Assembly (NCBI GenBank): GCA_014218235.1
Contig: CM024760.1
Coordinates: forward strand, 13,806,049-13,870,048
Direction: 5' to 3'
DNA from: Colocasia esculenta
Lineage: Eukaryota > Streptophyta > Magnoliopsida > Alismatales > Araceae
Length of the DNA: 64,000 nt
Under the pieces are notes generated by a model. That model searched no databases, was not told where the DNA came from, and saw only the letters and a program-made list of their open reading frames with translations. Both the position numbers and the translations under genes were made by a program. Numbering within the stretch: position 1 is the stretch's first letter; each line of letters starts with the position of its first letter. Positions 58,105 to 64,000 of this stretch are shown piece after piece.

Positions 58105-61100
58105 TGTAACGTAGCGCATTTTTTGGATCCTCGTGGATCGTCGTTTAGTGGTCGTTCGGATATGTGTTTACTAGTTTTGGTATGGTGCTCATGACTAATG
58201 TGGGGTCATTGGGCCTTGGTTGTGGTTTCCGAGCGTTGTGCGGGACTTAGTGGACCGACAGGTTAGGTGAACGTGACAGGGGTGTGCGTCGCGTTCAGGT
58301 CGCGATGGCCCTGGTGGTCACGTTCATGTTGTCGCTGTTTGGCGGTCTTCATTTGCATGGCTGCTGTGTGTCGCGCGCTGGGCAGTCAGCTGACGTCGGC
58401 CTTGGGAAGGCGACGACCGCCTAAGCCGCGATGCAGGGCTGCGTCGCGTTCCCAACCGCTGTGCATTTTTAAGAAGCTTTGGCTGAACAGAGCTTTCACA
58501 AGCTCCGCTCGACCAGGAGAGGTTGTTGCGGGGTTTCTTCGGGCGATTCGGCATTCCGGCATGGATTTCGACATGCTCTCGAAGCGAGGGCATCGCATGG
58601 AGCGGGGGAGACGTCGTACCGTGCGTGGTTTGTGTGTTCTTCGCGAAGGTTGGGAGAATCCACCTTGTTTTGTTGCGTGGATTGCATGAAATGCATGTTT
58701 GATTGGTTTTTGGCGTTAAGAACAATAGATATCATGTTAGGGTATTCATTAAAGCATGAAAACTAGAAATTAAACGTGGTTTGCATGGGTTGGGGTAGTA
58801 ATCCGGAGAAGGGTTCCCGGATTAGGGTTTCTGCCTGCGAAGGCGACAGAACCCCCTGTCGCGACAAGGTCGCGATAGGCCGATCCGCCACGTTAAGGGA
58901 TGCGATCGCGGCATGTCGGGGTGTCGCGATCAGAAGGTGGCAAACCTTTCTGTCGCGACAAGGTCGCGATAGCTTGTCGCGACAGGCCGACCTTTTGCGA
59001 TAGCATTTTCTAACGCGACACATCGAGGTGTCGCGATCTGAAGGCGACAGTACCCCATGTCGCGACCTTAGTCGTGAGGTCTTGTTTTGCATGGTTTTGG
59101 TGATTTGGTTATCCGATTATCGGTATTTGATGTGCATGGCTTTGGCAAGTTGTGCATTGGCACCTGTAGCGCACTGTGAGCGTGGTTAGCGTGTTGTTTA
59201 CGTATTTGGTGTAGTGTCACCGTGGTGTGAGTGTGTGCATGGCACATACTATTGTGGTGGCTGAGCAGTGAGGTTCCGGTGTGAACCTAGCCTCAGTCTT
59301 GTGACGTCTTGTATAAGTTGATAAAGATGGTTTAACTAGTATAATGTGAGTAAGGTTACGAGTTGGCATTTAAATATTGTATATCGTATTTATGTGGCAA
59401 GGAGGTCACCATATGACCAATGATAGGCCAGTTTATGATTGGTTATCGTGATTTATATGTGTGTTGGTGTGGGGTAGCTTGTAGGTCACAAGGTGACCGG
59501 GGACAAGTTATTCCTGACACTTGTATCGTGGTTTGTAATAAATAATATGTAAGTATATACATGTCGTGGTTTGTGCATTGCCGAGTGTGGTGGTCCGGTG
59601 CCTATTCCGAAATATCTCTTCAGTTGGGTGCCCCAAGTTCTGTGTGAGCCAGGCACGTGTGTGTGTGCTCGGGGCTTGTCCCGGTACAGTGGCACCGTCG
59701 AGGTCTTGTCGTCTTCCTGGACACCCTCACTCTCGGGGAGAGTTGTCGTCCGGCTGAGGGAAAGACGACAGAGGGTAGCGACTTGTGAGAGTTTGTTGTT
59801 TGGTCGCTTGTAGCGCGCTCGTAGCTGGGGGGTTACGGACACCGGTAGACGTACTGGGCCCCGACTAGTACTAGTTTCAAGTGCCTCACTTTAGAGAGCT
59901 CGGGCCAGAGTCTCTAAAGGTGCCATGTATGGGTCTGCGGTGTGTGTGACCTACAGGTTGTGGTGTTGGTTGGTCTGCACTATTCTTTGGCTTGTGGTTG
60001 TGGAGCGGCAGTTGGACCTTATGTCCGTGGCTGCGAGACTGAGAGGTAGTTCTTGTGTTGTGCTGTCCGGGTTGGATACTGGTGTCATGAACCAGTAGTT
60101 TGTTCCCATGTGATGGCATCGTGCTTTCCGACTCGTGCTTTGCCATTGGCCGTGGCTTGTGTTTGTGTGACTCGCTGGTTGGGGTTTTACTTGTTGAGGT
60201 GTGCCCGGGTGTTTGCACAGCTGAGGCTGTGGTTTGTCTTGCCGTGGTGTGCCTGGTTGTGGCACGAGTTTACTTGTGGTTTCCATGGTGGTACCTCGTG
60301 GTAGTAGGTACCTGTACCCAGTGTGGGTAGTGGTTTGTGGCTGGTACACAACCTTTTCAGGTGGTGTAGTGGAGCTGTGCTCCGTGGAGGTCATGCTGTG
60401 AGACCTTCCACTTGCTGTGTTTTACCCTTTCTTGGGTAAACTTCCAAATAAGGTTTTAATGTGTGATGGATTGGTATCGTGGTAGCCAATCCTGTTACCT
60501 TGTGTGTGACATTCGATACATCGTGGTTTAGGGGTATAAAGGACTAGCTCTTGGTTAGCAGTCCTGTTACCCACGTGTTTGAGATTCGCTAGTGAAGCTT
60601 GTAGCCTAGGCAGTGGTTTGCCTATGTGGCTTGTAGCTTAGGCGACTAATTGTTGAGGTGGTGTGCCCGTGAGGCTAGTGGCCTAGGCTTTCCAGTTGTA
60701 GGGCGGATTAGTGGTGTGGTGCTAGTCTTGTTGTCCTCTTCTCTTCAAGGACTATATGTTTATTGTAAGTTTATGCTCTAGTTGTTGTTTATTATGAATG
60801 TGTGAGCATGATATGGTTTGGCTATCGGTGGTTCCAGTGAGACCCGTTGAGGTTGAGGTTCTCCTGTGTTGTGTGTGGTTTTGGGTTGTCCCCTACTAAG
60901 CCGGTGACTTGTTGAGGCTCACTCCCCTACAGGTCTTTTCAGGGTTTATCGTTGGTATGGCTTGCAAAGACGTTGTGACAGACTTGTACCACCAGCAGTA
61001 GTGTTATTAGAGTTGTGTGAGCTTGTGCTCCCTCGGGTTATGCCCCATGTAGTTTTACTCTTTTTAATTTGGACATGTAATAATGTAATGGGACAGTTGT

Positions 61101-61278
61101 AAATTGTTATATGCAGGTATGAGCACATGTACTTTCTTGTGTCTTATACTGTTGTGGGTGTATTTTATATTCTTACTGGACACGTGTACAAGCTATCCTT
61201 TGCGAGACTTCGGTCCGTTCGCGGGAGGCAGATCTGGATATGGAGCTTTATTGGGCATAAGTATCCAGGGCCGTCACA
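58105..61278 (+). repeat. 5' LTR (3174 bp)
   Basis: It starts TGTAACGTAGCGCATTTTTT and ends CCAGGGCCGTCACA. At least eight TCGCGA palindromes lie within 58859-59065. The family is that of the solo LTR at 19383-22921. Confidence 0.87.
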
Positions 61279-61280
61279 GT

Positions 61281-61292
61281 TGGTATCAGAGC
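61281..61292 (+). promoter_or_regulatory. Primer-binding site
   Basis: TGGTATCAGAGC lies two bases after the LTR end. Confidence 0.9.
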
Positions 61293-63906
61293 ATGGTCCA
61301 GTTTGAATATGAAAAGACATTAAGGTTACAATGTCCCAAAACATGGTTTAATGTCCACTGCTGGTAGTAAGTCTGTGGTTTTTGGTGCTTTTTAGTACGG
61401 TTTTCACGTGAGTTTTGGTATGTGAATTGTGTGTATAGTTGGTCAGATTAGTAGCTGTGGGTAATGGCAGAGGAATGGTATGGTTAGTGGTGTAGTGTGA
61501 GTGGTTAATAGAGTGCCAGATGCGGTTAAAGTATAGTTGATTAAAGGTTCTCAATATAGAAAATTGAAGGGAATAGTGAATTCAGTCATGAAAACCAGTG
61601 AGAATGTCTTAGTGAGAATTAGAGTTAGCAGAGACAGGTATAAGGTAGTGATGTGATGGAATAGAAGAAGGAATGGTGTTATGATGAGGAATAGGGCTGT
61701 GTGACCAGGGTTGTTAAATGGGTTAATTGTGGCTGAGAACTGTAGCAGAGACAGTCATTGAGGTGGAGATTTATGTTAATAAAGTGTTAAGGAACAGTTT
61801 GGATAATAACATGATTAGTGGCATGTTAGGTTTGAAATAATTGAGTGAAATAGTTTGACTTGAGGTGAGATGCTGGCAAGTAGGGGAATAGTAATTCAGA
61901 TGGTTATTAAGTGTGATTTGTGATTAGAAATAGTTGTAGTAAAGAGTTTAAGGGTAGTGCTGTCATGAATAATGAGGATAATAGAAAATTTAATATGGAG
62001 ACCCATGTAAGTGTGTGAAGAGATGTCCGTTTAGTAAGAGGTAGTGGGTAAAGATTTTGCAGAGAGACTTGTGCAAGGTTGCACTAATAGTTGTGTGTAG
62101 TTGGTGGGAATGGAAAAGGAAAGTTGAAGTCAGAAACAGATTAAGGTTAAAGCTAAATAATTAGATTAAGTTGGAGCTATGCAAGTTAGAAAAAAAAAGA
62201 GAGGGTTAAGTCCATTGAGAAGTAATGAGGAACAACAAAGTAAATTGTGAATGGATATTTGTAAATAAGCCGTAATAGTGAAATTGTTTATGATTGGCAG
62301 TAAATCAGCAATGTAGAATAAGGAATCAGGTAGAATAAATCATTGTGTTAAAGGAAATAGTTAGTATTTTAATAAGAGGGATTGCAGCATAAATGGTACC
62401 TTGAGACTAGTTAGTTAGCAGAATAGTTAAGAGAAATATTTTGCAGAAATGATATTATGTTATTGGTAGTAAAGATAAAGTTTAGTATTAATGATTAGAT
62501 GAGGGAAAAGAATGTGGCAGATTATAGAACAGCGATAATCAGATGGTTCAGGAAATGCGCAGTAAGAATTTGTGTAATGGGGTGTAGTAAGATGATCCAG
62601 ATGAATAAATGAATTCTGTTATAAGAATATTTTCAAAATTTAAAGTAAAGTCATAATAAATCAGTTAAGGAATAGCGAGCAGATTAAAGTATAGCAAAAG
62701 GGAACAGGAAAAGTGAGGAGCAATATGATCAGTTTAGTGGTAAAGAAATTTTGAAATTTGATATCATATAAATGAGTAAGGTTTGGGGTAAAGGTAAAGG
62801 CAAATCTTCGGGTATGTGCAGTAGTGAGAATGGAAATTATGAAAAGATATGAGTTAGATTTGTTGAGTCGATCAGAGAATATTGTTTAAAGCGAAGAAAA
62901 TATATAAAGGGGGAAGTATATCAATAATAATATGACAAGATTCGGAATTCAATGTGGTACAGATATAGCAGAAGATAGAATATGGGTAGAGTCAATTAAA
63001 TGGTAATATTATATGATAAGAGAAATATAATGTCAATTGGAAAGTATGATTTAAAGCAAGAAATGTTTCTAGTGGTGTGGCAGAATTCAGAAATGAAGTA
63101 AGTGGTCTGATTAAAATAGAAATAGTAAGAAAAGCAGATCAGAAATACCAGTATTTGTCAATATTAAGTGAATAAATAGGATAAATGAGAAGCCAGTAAA
63201 GTTAGATATGAGACTAGAATTTATGGAAAGTGGATATTCATAAGTTATCCGAGGGTTAATAATCGAAAAAAAATTTAAAGTTAGTGCGCAGTTGAGTAGA
63301 GAGACAAGGTTCTTAGTTAAATATGAGTTAAAGCTGTTGGTGCAGAATGGTCAGGGGAGGCAGGAAAATCAAAGAGGATAATGCAAATTTCTCGAAAAAT
63401 AAGCAATTGAGAATATGAAAGCAGATAAAGTAAAGTAACAGCTGGTAGTAATAAGCAGATAATGGAATAGCATCAAGGATCCAAAAATTTAAGTAAGGTT
63501 TAGTACGGTAGAGCATTTAAAGGTAGCAGCGTAAAGTAAAAGGATTGGAGCAAGAAAAACGATCCAGAAAGAAATGTTGGAAGCACAGCCAGGAAAATGT
63601 TGAAGTAGGTTGAGTCCAAGGAGATAAAGCGCCAACTGTAGGGTAGAATTGCTTATAGACGAAAAGTAAGGAATGGTATATTGAATCCACAGAATAAAGC
63701 AGTTGTGGAATAAATTAAAAAGGAAAGGCAGAACAAGCATGGAAATGGATAGATGGATCGGTTAGCACAAATGGTTTGAAAGAAAGATGCAGAGGAAGCA
63801 TATCCTACTTGTTATGTATATGGCTTTGTTTTTTTTAGGTGATAGTTTGGTTTATTGTGGTTCATTTTGAATGTCGAGGACAACATTCCTTTTCAGGTGA
63901 TAGTAA
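61293..63906 (+). other. Non-coding interior of the plus-strand element
   Basis: It is purine-rich on the plus strand with short repeats such as TTAGTGG and AGAATAG. Stops are frequent in all frames and no retroelement motif is found. The end carries TGTCGAGGACAACATTCC and GATAGTAA before the LTR, as in the gypsy element ending at 24324. It could be a very old, fully decayed interior and not a true LARD. Confidence 0.6.
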
Positions 63907-64000
63907 TGTAACGTAGCGCGTTTTTCAAATCCTCGTGAATCGTCGTTTAGTGGTCGTTCGGATCTGCGTTTACTTGTTTTGGTATGGTGCTCATGACTAA
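63907..64000 (+). repeat. Start of the 3' LTR, cut by the window end
   Basis: It begins TGTAACGTAGCGCG and matches 58105-58198 with few differences. Confidence 0.9.

Larger units (their letters stand above)
58105..64000 (+). mobile_element. Plus-strand non-coding LTR element, running past the window end
   Basis: It has a 5' LTR (58105-61278), PBS (61281-61292), a 2.6-kb interior and the start of the 3' LTR at 63907. It is inserted in the leader of the element that starts at 55957. No gag or pol motif is seen, so it looks like a LARD-type non-autonomous element. The left duplication would be GTCTG (58100-58104). Confidence 0.78.

Noticed and set aside
58267..58689. 140-codon plus-strand ORF with apparent hydrophobic segments
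   Set aside because: Lies within an LTR overlapping several other frames; no homologous frame is open in the related solo LTR as far as I can see.

Overview
This window is plant nuclear DNA from a repeat-rich, probably heterochromatic region. I see no host protein gene that I can support. Almost all of it is transposable elements nested inside one another: a Ty1/copia Sirevirus, Ty3/gypsy chromoviruses of the Tekay/Del type, large non-coding LTR elements, three solo LTRs, a CACTA terminus and small non-autonomous DNA transposons (MITEs). The primer-binding sites match plant initiator tRNA-Met, the CACTA end is of the plant type, and each pol is broken by stops and frameshifts.

Layout. (1) 1-2555: AT-rich DNA with a MITE (649-1625) that contains a long palindrome. 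(2) 2556-15097: a minus-strand Sirevirus with 3' LTR, env-like ORF, RNase H, RT, integrase, protease, gag, PBS and a 5' LTR cut by a CACTA element at 15098. That element runs into a CT microsatellite and a 100-N scaffold gap (15471-15570). (3) 15571-26392: the 3' half of a plus-strand gypsy chromovirus. It is split by solo LTR 15614-19089 (TSD GGCTT), which itself carries a hAT-like MITE, and by solo LTR 19383-22921 (TSD GTATC); its own 3' LTR is 24325-26392. (4) 26393-27730: a decayed, possibly transposase-derived reading frame and AT-rich DNA. (5) 27731-55956: a minus-strand non-coding LTR element (B). Its LTR holds solo LTR 28892-30388 (TSD GTAGA). Its interior holds a second copy of its own family (33718-55152), which holds a hAT-like MITE (37320-37863, TSD GGGACAGC) and a full-length gypsy chromovirus (40405-51735). 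(6) 55957-64000: a plus-strand LTR and PBS (55957-58104), interrupted by another plus-strand non-coding LTR element from 58105 past the window end.

Most notable points. The gag of the full-length gypsy element contains two short AT-rich, phase-0, GT-AG intron-like interruptions. Each LTR family carries its own dense array of one short CpG-containing motif (TGTCGAC, TCGCGA or GGACGCC types). Otherwise different gypsy-type LTRs share a short block ending in a splice-acceptor-like CAG. The non-coding elements contain interspersed repeats and a conserved LTR hairpin. No autonomous intact element is visible, so the copies here would depend on proteins made elsewhere.
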